A DNA stretch of 64,000 nt from NCBI RefSeq assembly GCF_000739615.1, contig NZ_BATP01000027.1, forward strand, positions 1 to 64,000, read 5' to 3'. This stretch comes from Haloferula sp. BvORR071 (GTDB lineage Bacteria; Verrucomicrobiota; Verrucomicrobiia; Verrucomicrobiales; Akkermansiaceae). This document shows, one piece after another, positions 27,298-35,932 of this stretch; positions within the stretch are counted from its first letter, which is position 1, and the number at the start of each line of letters is the position of its first letter. The notes under the pieces were generated by a model. The model searched no databases. It was not told where the DNA came from and was given only the letters and a program-made list of their open reading frames with translations. The position numbers and the translations under genes were made by a program.

Positions 27298-28512
27298 ATG
27301 TCGCCGGTGGAGGTCGCTGCGGCGCTGCGGCACCTGCCCGGGCTGGTGTTTTTCGACACCGCGGGAAACCTGCCTGCCAGCTACGGGGCGCCGGTTTCGA
27401 TCATCGCGGCGCGCCCCCGGGAGATTTACGGGGGATCGATTTTCTCGGCGGCGGACCGCGCCAGGCTGGCAGCGGCGGTAAAGCAGGGGGCGGCGACCCC
27501 GGCACCCGACCGGGGTTTCCCGCAGGGCGGGCTGTGCGGCTGGGTGGGTTACAAGGGAGAATTCGTCTTCGGGGACTACCCGGAGATGCTGGTCTACGAC
27601 CACCGGAGCGGGGCTTGGCACGAGAAGGGCGAGCTTTCCGGGGAGATCCGCCGGAGACCCGGGGTGGAGCGGCCGGTGATCGGCCCCTTCCAGGCGCTGA
27701 TGGAGCGGGAGAGATTTTTGGAAGGCGTCGAGCGGATCCACGAGTGGATCGCGGCGGGCGACATTTATCAGGTCAACCTCACGCAAGGCTTTCGCGCAGA
27801 GGTAAAGGGCGGGGATCTTTTCGAGCTCTACGAGACCCTGCGGGAATGCTCCCCTGCCCCGCTGGCGGCCTACCTCGACCTGGCGGGACGGGAGATCCTG
27901 TCCTCATCCCCGGAGACCTTTTTCCGGATGTCGGGGCGCGGGATCGAGACGCGACCGATCAAGGGGACGCGACCGCGGCATGCAGATCCGGACGAAGACC
28001 GGCGCTCGGCCTACGAGCTTCAAACCAGTCCCAAGGAGATCGCGGAGCTGGTGATGATCACGGACCTGCTGCGGAATGATCTGGGGCAGGTCTGCGAATT
28101 TGGGAGTGTGCATGTGGCCGAGATGCTGCAGCTCGAGACGCTGGGACAGGTGCATCACCTAGTCTCCACGGTGACGGGCAGCCTGCGCGAAGAGATCGGC
28201 CATGTGGATGCGGTGGCCGCGTGCTTCCCCGGTGGCAGCATCACCGGCGCGCCGAAGAAGCGGGCGATGGAAATCATCCGCGAGCTGGAGAGCACGCCGC
28301 GCGGGATCTATTGCGGGGCGATCGGGTATTTCGGCTACCACGGGGAGAGCCAGTTCAGCATCGCGATCCGGACCCTGGTGCGTGAGGGAGATGCCCTGAG
28401 CTACCATGTGGGCGCAGGGATCGTGGCGGATTCCGAACCGGTGAAGGAGTATGAGGAGACCCTGCACAAGGCCGCGGGGATCCGAATGGCTGTCGAGCGC
28501 TTCCACCCGTGA
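27298..28512 (+). CDS. pabB: Aminodeoxychorismate synthase component I
   Basis: A 404-aa chorismate-binding enzyme making 4-amino-4-deoxychorismate for folate synthesis. The signature PIKGT (K222) distinguishes PabB (Lys) from anthranilate synthase TrpE (Ala). Other family blocks are GDIYQVNLTQ, SSSPETFF, TDLLRNDLGQVC, FPGGSITGAPK and the C-terminal GAGIVADSEPVKEYEET. The ATG at 27298 has GGAAGG 5 bases upstream and gives a normal N-terminus; the frame is open 168 bases further upstream, overlapping the divergent TPR gene start. No pabA or pabC is adjacent. Confidence 0.9.
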   Translation: MSPVEVAAALRHLPGLVFFDTAGNLPASYGAPVSIIAARPREIYGGSIFSAADRARLAAAVKQGAATPAPDRGFPQGGLCGWVGYKGEFVFGDYPEMLVYDHRSGAWHEKGELSGEIRRRPGVERPVIGPFQALMERERFLEGVERIHEWIAAGDIYQVNLTQGFRAEVKGGDLFELYETLRECSPAPLAAYLDLAGREILSSSPETFFRMSGRGIETRPIKGTRPRHADPDEDRRSAYELQTSPKEIAELVMITDLLRNDLGQVCEFGSVHVAEMLQLETLGQVHHLVSTVTGSLREEIGHVDAVAACFPGGSITGAPKKRAMEIIRELESTPRGIYCGAIGYFGYHGESQFSIAIRTLVREGDALSYHVGAGIVADSEPVKEYEETLHKAAGIRMAVERFHP

Positions 28513-28552
28513 GTGGAGCGCCCGCCTTTTTTGAGGTGACCAGCCGTGGCCC

Positions 28553-30733
28553 TTACTTCGCGGGGATTCTTTTCCGCGCGGCGCGGTAACCCGGGGACTC
28601 TGCGGTGATCTCCCAGGCGCCGCCGCCATCCACGCCGGCCGGTTGGGCGGCCAGCTTGAGATTGCCTTGGGCTGTGCCGCGAGTTTCGGCGATGCCGGTG
28701 GAGAGATTGAGGATCGCCTTGATGATCTGTTCCGCCTCGGCATCGCTCGCTGCCACCTGCGGGGGCATGGGGATCTCGCCCCAAACGCCTGCGCCGCCGG
28801 TCTTGACCTTCGCCTGCAAGCGGGAGAGCGCGCCGGAATCGCTGCGATATTTCATAGCAACGTCCAAATAGGCCGGTCCCACCGAGGTCTTCTCGATCTG
28901 GTGGCAGGCGAAGCAGGCCTTGGCCACCACCAGCTTTTCGATGTCCCCGGGGAATTGCGGGCCGCCGGCATCGTGGCCGGTCGGCGGGATGTAGCGGGCG
29001 CGGACGACTGTTTTCGCGGGATCGGCTTGGCCGGTGACCTTGAAGGCCAGCTCCTCGCCGAAGCCTTGCTTGGCATCGCCCGTGGCGACCTCGAGTTCGA
29101 GGGCGGGGGCGGCGGCTTCTTCGACAAGCGGGATGCGGGCGATGGCGGTGGCGCCTTTGGCATCGGTGGCCACGGCACGGAGCTCTGAGCCACCGGCGGT
29201 GGAAACCGCGAGAGCCGGGCCGGTGCCGATCTTGCGCTCGTTGACACCTTCGGTCAGCCACCAGTCCACCTGCGGGGTGTCGCCATCCGGATCCTTGGCA
29301 GTGGCGGTGAAGGTCTCGCCTTCACGCTTGGCCGTGATCTCCGGCGGCTTGTTGCCATCGGCAGGGCGCAGGCGGCGGACCCGGCCGTCGTTGTTGAAGT
29401 ACCACTCGGTGCCGTATTCGAGCATCCACAAGGTGCCATCGGCGGCCATCTCAAGGTCCATCGGATGCGTGAAGCCGTCCATCAGCGTGGTCAGCGAGAC
29501 GAGCTCCTCATTGGGGCCGAGCTTGGCCTTCCACATCTTGTTGCGGATCCAGTCGTAGGTCAGCAGGGTGTGGTCGTCGCCCTTGCCGAGCAGGTTGTAT
29601 TTTCTACTAGAATCATAGTAGAAGACCGGACCAGCCATGGCATTGCGGCCGCCCTCGCCGACGGCGGGGAACTCCTCGCTCTTCGCGTAGGGATACCAGA
29701 TGAAGGCCGGATTTGCCGGGGGAAGGTCCACCAGGCCGGTGTTGAGCTTGCTCGGGTTCTTGGGCGCGGCGGGATCGGTCATCGGCCCGACCTTGCCAGT
29801 GGCGAAGTCGGTGATCGCGTAGGGTTTGTTGTTGGCGATGACGAAGGGCCAGCCGAAGTTGCCGGCCTTCTTGGCCTGGTTCACCTCGTCGTGGCCACGC
29901 GGACCCTTCGGGCCATTGTTGCTGGCATCAGGGCCGACCTCGCCCCAGTAGAGGATATTGGCCTTCTGGTCGATCGAGAGGCGGTAGGGGTTGCGCAGGC
30001 CCATCGTGTAGATCTCCGGGCGGGTCTTGGCGGTGCCGGGCGGGAAGAGGTTGCCCGGGGGAATCTCGTAGCCGCCACTCTCCGTCGGGCGGATGCGGAG
30101 GACCTTGCCGCGGAGGTCGTTGGTATTGCCCGCACTGCGCATCGAGTTCGCGTTGTCGTGGCCATCGCGGTCGTCCTGCGGCGCGAAGCCATCGCTCTCG
30201 AAGGGGTTGGTGTTGTCACCGGTGCTCAGGTAGAGCAGGCCATCCGGGCCGAAGGCCAGCGAGCCGCCGTGATGGCAGACGCGGTCGCGGCGGTCGGTCT
30301 TCACGTCGAAGAGGACCTTCTCCGAAGTGAGGTCGAGCTTGCCGTCCTTGAGTTCAAAGCGCGAGAGGCGATTCAGCAGCTCCTTGGGGTGGCTGTAGTA
30401 GATGTAGAGCCGCTGGTTCTTGGCGAAACCGGGATCAAGGGTCAAACCAAGGATGCCGTCCTCACGGGCCCAATTGCTGTCGCGGTCATTGCTGCGCAGG
30501 GCAGTGACTTCCAGATGGCCGATCTCGAACAGGCCGCCGGTCGCGGGGCGCAGGCGCAACACCCGGCCCTCGCGCTCGACGATGTAGATGTCGCCATCCG
30601 GAGCGGGCGCCAGCTCGATCGGGTCCTTGAGGGTCGGGGCGAAGAAGGTGCTTTCGATCTCCGCGGCGGAGGAAACGAGAGGCAGGGCAAGGGCTAGGGT
30701 TTGAAGGGCGGCAGTGCGCATTGCGCCCAGCAT
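28553..30733 (-). CDS. Secreted glucose/sorbosone dehydrogenase-type propeller with C-terminal cytochrome c
   Basis: A 726-aa exported protein. Signal peptide (~5-24), then a six-bladed PQQ-type sugar dehydrogenase propeller (~25-450; GDIYIVEREGRVLRL, LYIYYSHP, HHGGSLAFGPDGLLYLSTGDN, GLRNPYRLSID). An Ig/PKD-like segment follows (~465-585), then a class I cytochrome c domain with CFACH (C607, C610, H611) and a MPPQ that can supply the Met ligand. Likely a periplasmic sugar oxidase with built-in electron acceptor. The ATG at 30733 is listed; an ATG 12 bases later (30721) is equally good. The gene lies 73 bases downstream of the GH13 gene on the same strand. Confidence 0.85.
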   Translation of the reverse strand: MLGAMRTAALQTLALALPLVSSAAEIESTFFAPTLKDPIELAPAPDGDIYIVEREGRVLRLRPATGGLFEIGHLEVTALRSNDRDSNWAREDGILGLTLDPGFAKNQRLYIYYSHPKELLNRLSRFELKDGKLDLTSEKVLFDVKTDRRDRVCHHGGSLAFGPDGLLYLSTGDNTNPFESDGFAPQDDRDGHDNANSMRSAGNTNDLRGKVLRIRPTESGGYEIPPGNLFPPGTAKTRPEIYTMGLRNPYRLSIDQKANILYWGEVGPDASNNGPKGPRGHDEVNQAKKAGNFGWPFVIANNKPYAITDFATGKVGPMTDPAAPKNPSKLNTGLVDLPPANPAFIWYPYAKSEEFPAVGEGGRNAMAGPVFYYDSSRKYNLLGKGDDHTLLTYDWIRNKMWKAKLGPNEELVSLTTLMDGFTHPMDLEMAADGTLWMLEYGTEWYFNNDGRVRRLRPADGNKPPEITAKREGETFTATAKDPDGDTPQVDWWLTEGVNERKIGTGPALAVSTAGGSELRAVATDAKGATAIARIPLVEEAAAPALELEVATGDAKQGFGEELAFKVTGQADPAKTVVRARYIPPTGHDAGGPQFPGDIEKLVVAKACFACHQIEKTSVGPAYLDVAMKYRSDSGALSRLQAKVKTGGAGVWGEIPMPPQVAASDAEAEQIIKAILNLSTGIAETRGTAQGNLKLAAQPAGVDGGGAWEITAESPGYRAARKRIPAK

Positions 30734-30806
30734 ACGCTATCTGACAAGCAGGGGTTTCAGATGACACGGAATCACCCTTCCGTCACCGCTTCCGGGGACT
30801 CAAGCC

Positions 30807-33800
30807 TCATGGTGCGGCTTGGATCAGCACCCGGTAGAAACGCATGGGGCCGCCGCTGGTGTCATCCACTTGAAAGGTGCCCGGGCCATCGGCATCCGCC
30901 GTATTCAGCGGCGTGCCCGAATTGCTCCAGCCCACCAGATTGGTCGACACCTGGAGCTGATAGATCCGGTCGGGCAGGGTCGGGAAATTCAGGCGATAGC
31001 CGCCGCTGATCGTGCTGATTACCGGCTCTTGCGAAGCCTCGCCCGCCAGCACGGCCTGACGGCTGAGCACGGTGGCATTACGCGTTTCCGTCTTCACCGC
31101 CTGCGGCGAGGTGCCGGTGGCGATCAGGCGGTAGGAGCCGGGGGCGGCGATGCGCCAAGTGAAGTCCCAGAAGGCGCTCGAGCCCTGAACCTCCGGCTGG
31201 ACGCCCGCCGTTGCCGGATCGAAGTCCACCGGCGTCAGTGCACCGCTGCCGATCACGAAGGCGAGATCCACGGCGGTGGTGGTCGTATCGGTTTCCACCC
31301 GCACGGTGTAGTCCATGGGCGGTGCTCCCGGTTCATCCGGCAGGATGATCTCGACCGGTCGGCCGGTGGCATCCACCTCCAGCGGGCGCAGGATGCTCAC
31401 CCTCGGGCCGGAGCCTGCGAGTGCCGCCAAGCGACGAGTGGCCGTTAGGTCGACCAGCGGATCGGGCCGGTTCTGGAAGATCTCGACGCGATACAAGAAG
31501 CCGGGCCTGCCGTCGTAGAGATTCGGCAGTGAGAAGGCCAAGGCGTGGTAGTCGGCTGTCGCGTTGTAATTGATTGAGAGCGCCGCGGCATCGAGGGTCT
31601 GCACCCCCGCCGGCCAAGTATCATCCACACCGTAGCGGACGGTGAAGCGGGCCTTGAGCTGCGCGTCGTTCAAGCCATCGGCCAGCGACTTCGAGAAGTA
31701 GGTCTTCAGGACGTAGGTGCTGCCAATCGAAGCACCGTCGCTCTGCGGGAAGGCGACGAACATCTTCCGGTCCGGACCCGAGGTGCTCACCGTGCGGGTC
31801 AGCGTGGTGAAGTGCCCGGCGACATCACCGAGGCTGCTGTCCGAGGAAGAGGTCAGCTCCTTGAGCCGCACCTGGATGGTGGCATTGCCGGTCGCCGGGA
31901 TGTTCACGTAGTTAAAGCGGAACTCACGGGCATGCGCCGGATTTGCCGGAGTGATGCTGGCATTGGGTGTGACTTCGCTTGCCTTCACCCATGCACCGTT
32001 GCCGCTGTTCGCGCCGGTGGCGGAGTCGTCGTTGCTGGCATCGCCGTCATCAATCTTGTACCAGACCTCGGTGGTGAAGGCGTCCGCGCGCACCACGGAT
32101 CCATATTCGCTGCCGCCGACCGTCGCGCCATCCGCAGAGGGGAACATGATCTGCCCGGTCGGGGTCGCAGCATCGTAGTAGAAGGTCTGCGTGAAGGTAT
32201 TGTAGAGCGAGGCCTTGCCGCCGCGCTTCAGGAAGGGCCGCGCGCGCAGCACGTGGAAGCCCTCCGCGAGACCGGTCTCCGGAGTGCCGTAGTCATTGTG
32301 CGGCGCGTAGCTGACCGTGCCGGCGTTGAAGCCGGTGATATTGAAGATGGTCATCATCTTCTTCTTTTTCGCCACCGTATCCGGCCCGGATGGATAGACG
32401 CTGGCTGCGCCTTCCTTGTAGATGCCGAGCTTGTATTTCAGCGTTACGCCCGCCGCGGGCTTCGGAATGCTGGCCGAGGACCACCAGTCATCGGTGCCCT
32501 GGTTGTGGGAGTAATGCATCTCCACCACTTGGGTGGCCCCGGTGCCAGTGCCGCCCGCGCCCTCCGGATTGCTGCCATCGGTGGTGTAGTAGAAATACAT
32601 GTTGAAGCCGGTGCCGACGCCATTCGGCTTCGCCCACACGGTGATCGTGGAAGCGTTCTCGGTGTACTGCTTCGGTGGCACGCCGCCGGGCCAGCCACCC
32701 GCGGGCGTGCCCGCCGCATCCGCCGCCGGATCATGGTAGAGGAAGGAGGCCACCTCACCGCCCTGGGTGCTGAAGTCATTCGCGTTGTCCGGCCCGTTCG
32801 CGATGGTGAAGCCGGTGCCGCCGATCACGCGTTGATAGGTCTCCGCCCCGGATGAGCCGATCTGGTTGCGCGCCGAGTTCTTGGCAGCGAACTTCTCCGC
32901 GAACTGCCGGTGCGCGAAGGTGGGCTGCTCGTAGCCCATGAAGACGTCCGTGCTGAGCGCGGGCGGGAGATCGCGGTAGAGAGGATCGGTATTGCCCGCC
33001 GGCCGGGTGCCATTCAGGTCGATCCCACCGTCCAGCTTGAGCAGGATGTTTTGTGCCGAGCCATCCGCCCGGACCACGAAGCGCAAATCGCTGGCGCTGG
33101 TCACCCGCGGCACCGGCATACGATAGGTGTAGTCGTTCGTCACCGCATCGGGCAGGCCGTAGGGATTGAAGCCCGGATCACCGTCCGTGCCGTCCTTGCG
33201 CTCGACCTCGAAAGTCCCGGCCTTCTCCGTGCCCTGATAGATCGTGATCGGCGAGCCACCCGCGTTTTTCCAAACGTCGGATTCTTCCGGCGTGCGCGGC
33301 GCGAAGACGAAGTAGCTGCCGGGCGCCACAACCACGGAATTCAGCGAGGAGGCATAAGTGTAGAAGCCGGTCTGACTGCCGTAGCCGCGCGCATACTGGA
33401 AGAGATACTCATCGTTGGTGTCGGCGTTGTTTTCCGAGCCGCCGCCACCCTGTGAGGGGAAGGAGGTTCCACCGAGGATCGCCTTGCCGGAGGCGTAGTT
33501 GTCGTTCACCGCGATCAGCATGGTCGCACCCTTGCGCTCCTTGAGCGCCTGGTCGTTCTCGCTGAATTCCCGGTCATCGATCCGCTCGTAGCTCACGAGG
33601 TCCGCATCGCTGTAGCGGCCGCGCTGCCAGCCACGCGCGAAGTCGTTGTGGATCTTCAGCAGGTTGGGAATCCGCGCATCGCCCCACTGGCCGAGAAAGG
33701 CGGTATTCGCATGCCGCGGGAAGGCACCGCCGCTGGCACCCAGCACGTCGGCGTGGTAGTTGCCATCGGTGTAGATGAGTCCCATGCCGGCGCGGGTGAG

Positions 33801-35057
33801 GTAGAGGGCATGCTGGAGTTCGCGGCGCGACGCGTAGTCATTGTCGTGGCTCTGCGCGTGCATCACCGACACGCCAGCGGAAAAACCGCCATAGCCCGGC
33901 TGATCGTAGCCCTGGAGGCCCGACGAGGGATTGCCCAACACGTTGTTCAGGTTGTTCCGCAGGTCGTTGTCGATGAGACGCATGCCGGCATCGATGTAGG
34001 ATCCGTAGCCCGGCGGCTGGCCGAGGTGCTCGCCGAAGAGCATCGCGTCGTCACGGCCTTGCTCGGTGTCGAAGACGCTGTCGCGGTGATTGCCCCAGTC
34101 GGAGAAGCCGCGGCTCAGATTGAACTGCTGCTGGATCTGGCCGGTGTAGCCGTAGTTCGACGAGTCCTTGTCGGCTCCGAAGGTGGCGCCGAAGAAATCC
34201 GCGGGCGTGTGCTTTACCGCATCCAGGCGGAAGCCGTCGGCCTTGGTGCGATCGAGCTCCCAGCGCGCTGAGCGGTTGAGGAATTCTTCCACCCGCTCGC
34301 TGTAGAATGAGCTGTTTGCCGCAATCAACGCCGCGGTGATGCCGTTGCCGGGACCGAAGCCAACATAGTTGCCTTGCCCCGCGGAGTGCTTCTGCCCGGG
34401 AGCGGTCGGGACGTAGCAGTAGAATTCCGGATTGTCCGGATGGCGGACGAAGTTCGGCTTAGTGGCGGTGTCGCCTTCGTTGGTGCCGTGGTTGCGATTG
34501 GTCGAGCCCGGCTCGGTGGCAATGTCGATGAGATCGGAGAGCCCGAGGTTCTGCACCTGCCACTCGCTGTTCCAGTCCCGGGTGTTATCCCACTTCCGGT
34601 AGAAGCCATCGGCGGTCTTGCGGAGGTGGAAGTCCGCCGGCAGGAATCCGGTGTAGACGTTCTCCGGCACCGAGTCGTTGTACTTCGGCGTCTCGAACGC
34701 ATTGTGGTTCATGATATTGTCGAAGTAGATGCGGATCCCGAAGCGGTGCGCGACCCGCACCATTTCGAGGAGTTCCGCCTCCGTCCCGTAGCGCGTCCGA
34801 ACCGTCCCGCGCTGGTCCTTCGAGCCGAGGTCAAAGCGGTCCCAGCAATCGTAGCCCACCGAGAGGCCGCCGGAACCCTTGGTGGGCGGCGGCAGCCAGA
34901 GCGAGTCATAGCCTGCCTCCGCCAACTCGGGCATCTTGCGAGTGATCTCGGCCCAGCTGGTGTTGAAATACTGCAGCATCGCCTCGCCGTGGGCGGCGGG
35001 CGTGGCGAGCAGGTAAAGCGCTCCGGCCAGGCCGGCGAGTCGGGACAGAGGGTTCAT
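30807..35057 (-). CDS. Giant secreted GH13 alpha-amylase-family protein
   Basis: A 1416-aa exported protein. Signal peptide (~1-25), then a GH13 barrel with all catalytic regions: FDNIMNHN (region I), GFRLDAVKH (nucleophile D279), MLFGEHLGQ (acid/base E343) and SHDNDY (D405). The long C-terminal half (~600-1416) is beta-rich: a starch-binding-like module with MYFYYTTDGSNPEG, further Ig-like modules, and a final YQLQVSTNLVGW ... MRFYRVLIQAAP module shared in type with other proteins here. It acts on alpha-glucans outside the cytoplasm; product specificity is unknown. The ATG at 35057 starts the signal peptide. It is probably co-transcribed with the sugar dehydrogenase-cytochrome downstream. 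Confidence 0.88.
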   Translation of the reverse strand: MNPLSRLAGLAGALYLLATPAAHGEAMLQYFNTSWAEITRKMPELAEAGYDSLWLPPPTKGSGGLSVGYDCWDRFDLGSKDQRGTVRTRYGTEAELLEMVRVAHRFGIRIYFDNIMNHNAFETPKYNDSVPENVYTGFLPADFHLRKTADGFYRKWDNTRDWNSEWQVQNLGLSDLIDIATEPGSTNRNHGTNEGDTATKPNFVRHPDNPEFYCYVPTAPGQKHSAGQGNYVGFGPGNGITAALIAANSSFYSERVEEFLNRSARWELDRTKADGFRLDAVKHTPADFFGATFGADKDSSNYGYTGQIQQQFNLSRGFSDWGNHRDSVFDTEQGRDDAMLFGEHLGQPPGYGSYIDAGMRLIDNDLRNNLNNVLGNPSSGLQGYDQPGYGGFSAGVSVMHAQSHDNDYASRRELQHALYLTRAGMGLIYTDGNYHADVLGASGGAFPRHANTAFLGQWGDARIPNLLKIHNDFARGWQRGRYSDADLVSYERIDDREFSENDQALKERKGATMLIAVNDNYASGKAILGGTSFPSQGGGGSENNADTNDEYLFQYARGYGSQTGFYTYASSLNSVVVAPGSYFVFAPRTPEESDVWKNAGGSPITIYQGTEKAGTFEVERKDGTDGDPGFNPYGLPDAVTNDYTYRMPVPRVTSASDLRFVVRADGSAQNILLKLDGGIDLNGTRPAGNTDPLYRDLPPALSTDVFMGYEQPTFAHRQFAEKFAAKNSARNQIGSSGAETYQRVIGGTGFTIANGPDNANDFSTQGGEVASFLYHDPAADAAGTPAGGWPGGVPPKQYTENASTITVWAKPNGVGTGFNMYFYYTTDGSNPEGAGGTGTGATQVVEMHYSHNQGTDDWWSSASIPKPAAGVTLKYKLGIYKEGAASVYPSGPDTVAKKKKMMTIFNITGFNAGTVSYAPHNDYGTPETGLAEGFHVLRARPFLKRGGKASLYNTFTQTFYYDAATPTGQIMFPSADGATVGGSEYGSVVRADAFTTEVWYKIDDGDASNDDSATGANSGNGAWVKASEVTPNASITPANPAHAREFRFNYVNIPATGNATIQVRLKELTSSSDSSLGDVAGHFTTLTRTVSTSGPDRKMFVAFPQSDGASIGSTYVLKTYFSKSLADGLNDAQLKARFTVRYGVDDTWPAGVQTLDAAALSINYNATADYHALAFSLPNLYDGRPGFLYRVEIFQNRPDPLVDLTATRRLAALAGSGPRVSILRPLEVDATGRPVEIILPDEPGAPPMDYTVRVETDTTTTAVDLAFVIGSGALTPVDFDPATAGVQPEVQGSSAFWDFTWRIAAPGSYRLIATGTSPQAVKTETRNATVLSRQAVLAGEASQEPVISTISGGYRLNFPTLPDRIYQLQVSTNLVGWSNSGTPLNTADADGPGTFQVDDTSGGPMRFYRVLIQAAP

Positions 35058-35325
35058 CGTGGGTTTCGAAGGCCAAGCCGGGGGCACGTGTGTCCGCCGC
35101 CTTGGGGGCAAGAACGGAATGTCGCTCCCACACCATAGGTTTAAACACACCCGGAAACAACCGGCGGCCGCCGCTGTCACGGAGAAGGCCGGGCGCTCTG
35201 CTCTCCAATCCTAGCTCCCCGCTCAATTCCCTCCCCCAGCCAAAACAAGGTCTACTTGCAGCGGATCATTCCCGGGCACCGGCACATAGGCTTGCTGCTG
35301 GTACGGTCATCGCTATTTTTCCCCG

Positions 35326-35859
35326 GTGGCCGGAGACGAGGAATTCTCCCATTATTCGGAGGACGACGTACGTCGCCTTTATCCGATCCTGCGCGCGATG
35401 GCCGGGGAGCGGATGGCCTTCGAACGGCCGGGGAATACCCTCCAGCCGACCGCGCTCGCTCACGAGGCCTGGCTGCGGATGCGCTCCAGCGGTGATCCGA
35501 ACTGGAAAAACACCGCCCATTTTTTCACCGCCGCCGCGGAGACGATGCGCCGGATCCTGATCGACCGGGCGCGGCGCCGGAAGCGCGTCAAACATGCCGG
35601 CGACCTGGAACGAGTGCCAATGTCCGAGGCTGAAAATGAGGGGCTGGACGAGGACGAGCCGACACTGCAGGTCAACGCGGCCTTGGAGAAATTGAAGAAG
35701 GTCAATCCGCCGCGGGCGCAGGTGGTGCTATTGAAATTCTTCGGCGGGCTGACGAACCAGGAAGTGGCCGGGGAGATGGGCATCACGGAACGGACGGTGG
35801 AGCGCTACTGGGCCTACGCGAGGACTTGGCTATTTCGGGAAATCCGGGGCCAGCGCTGA
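35326..35859 (+). CDS. ECF-type RNA polymerase sigma factor (PVC type)
   Basis: A 177-aa sigma factor of the ECF group common in Planctomycetes/Verrucomicrobia. Region 2-like part: LYPILRAMAGERMAFERPGNTLQPTALAHEAWLRM, followed by FTAAAETMRRILIDRARRRKR. Region 4 HTH at ~134-165 (LTNQEVAGEMGITERTVERYWAYARTWL). It starts at GTG 35326. The Ser/Thr kinase 73 bases downstream is its likely regulator, as in many PVC genomes where such sigma factors pair with kinases rather than classic anti-sigma factors. Confidence 0.88.
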   Translation: MAGDEEFSHYSEDDVRRLYPILRAMAGERMAFERPGNTLQPTALAHEAWLRMRSSGDPNWKNTAHFFTAAAETMRRILIDRARRRKRVKHAGDLERVPMSEAENEGLDEDEPTLQVNAALEKLKKVNPPRAQVVLLKFFGGLTNQEVAGEMGITERTVERYWAYARTWLFREIRGQR

Positions 35860-35932
35860 TTTTTGTCGGGTTTTCACCGCGATTGTCGCACCATGGGAAA
35901 CGATTGAAGCTATATCGGCGAATTTTTGGTTC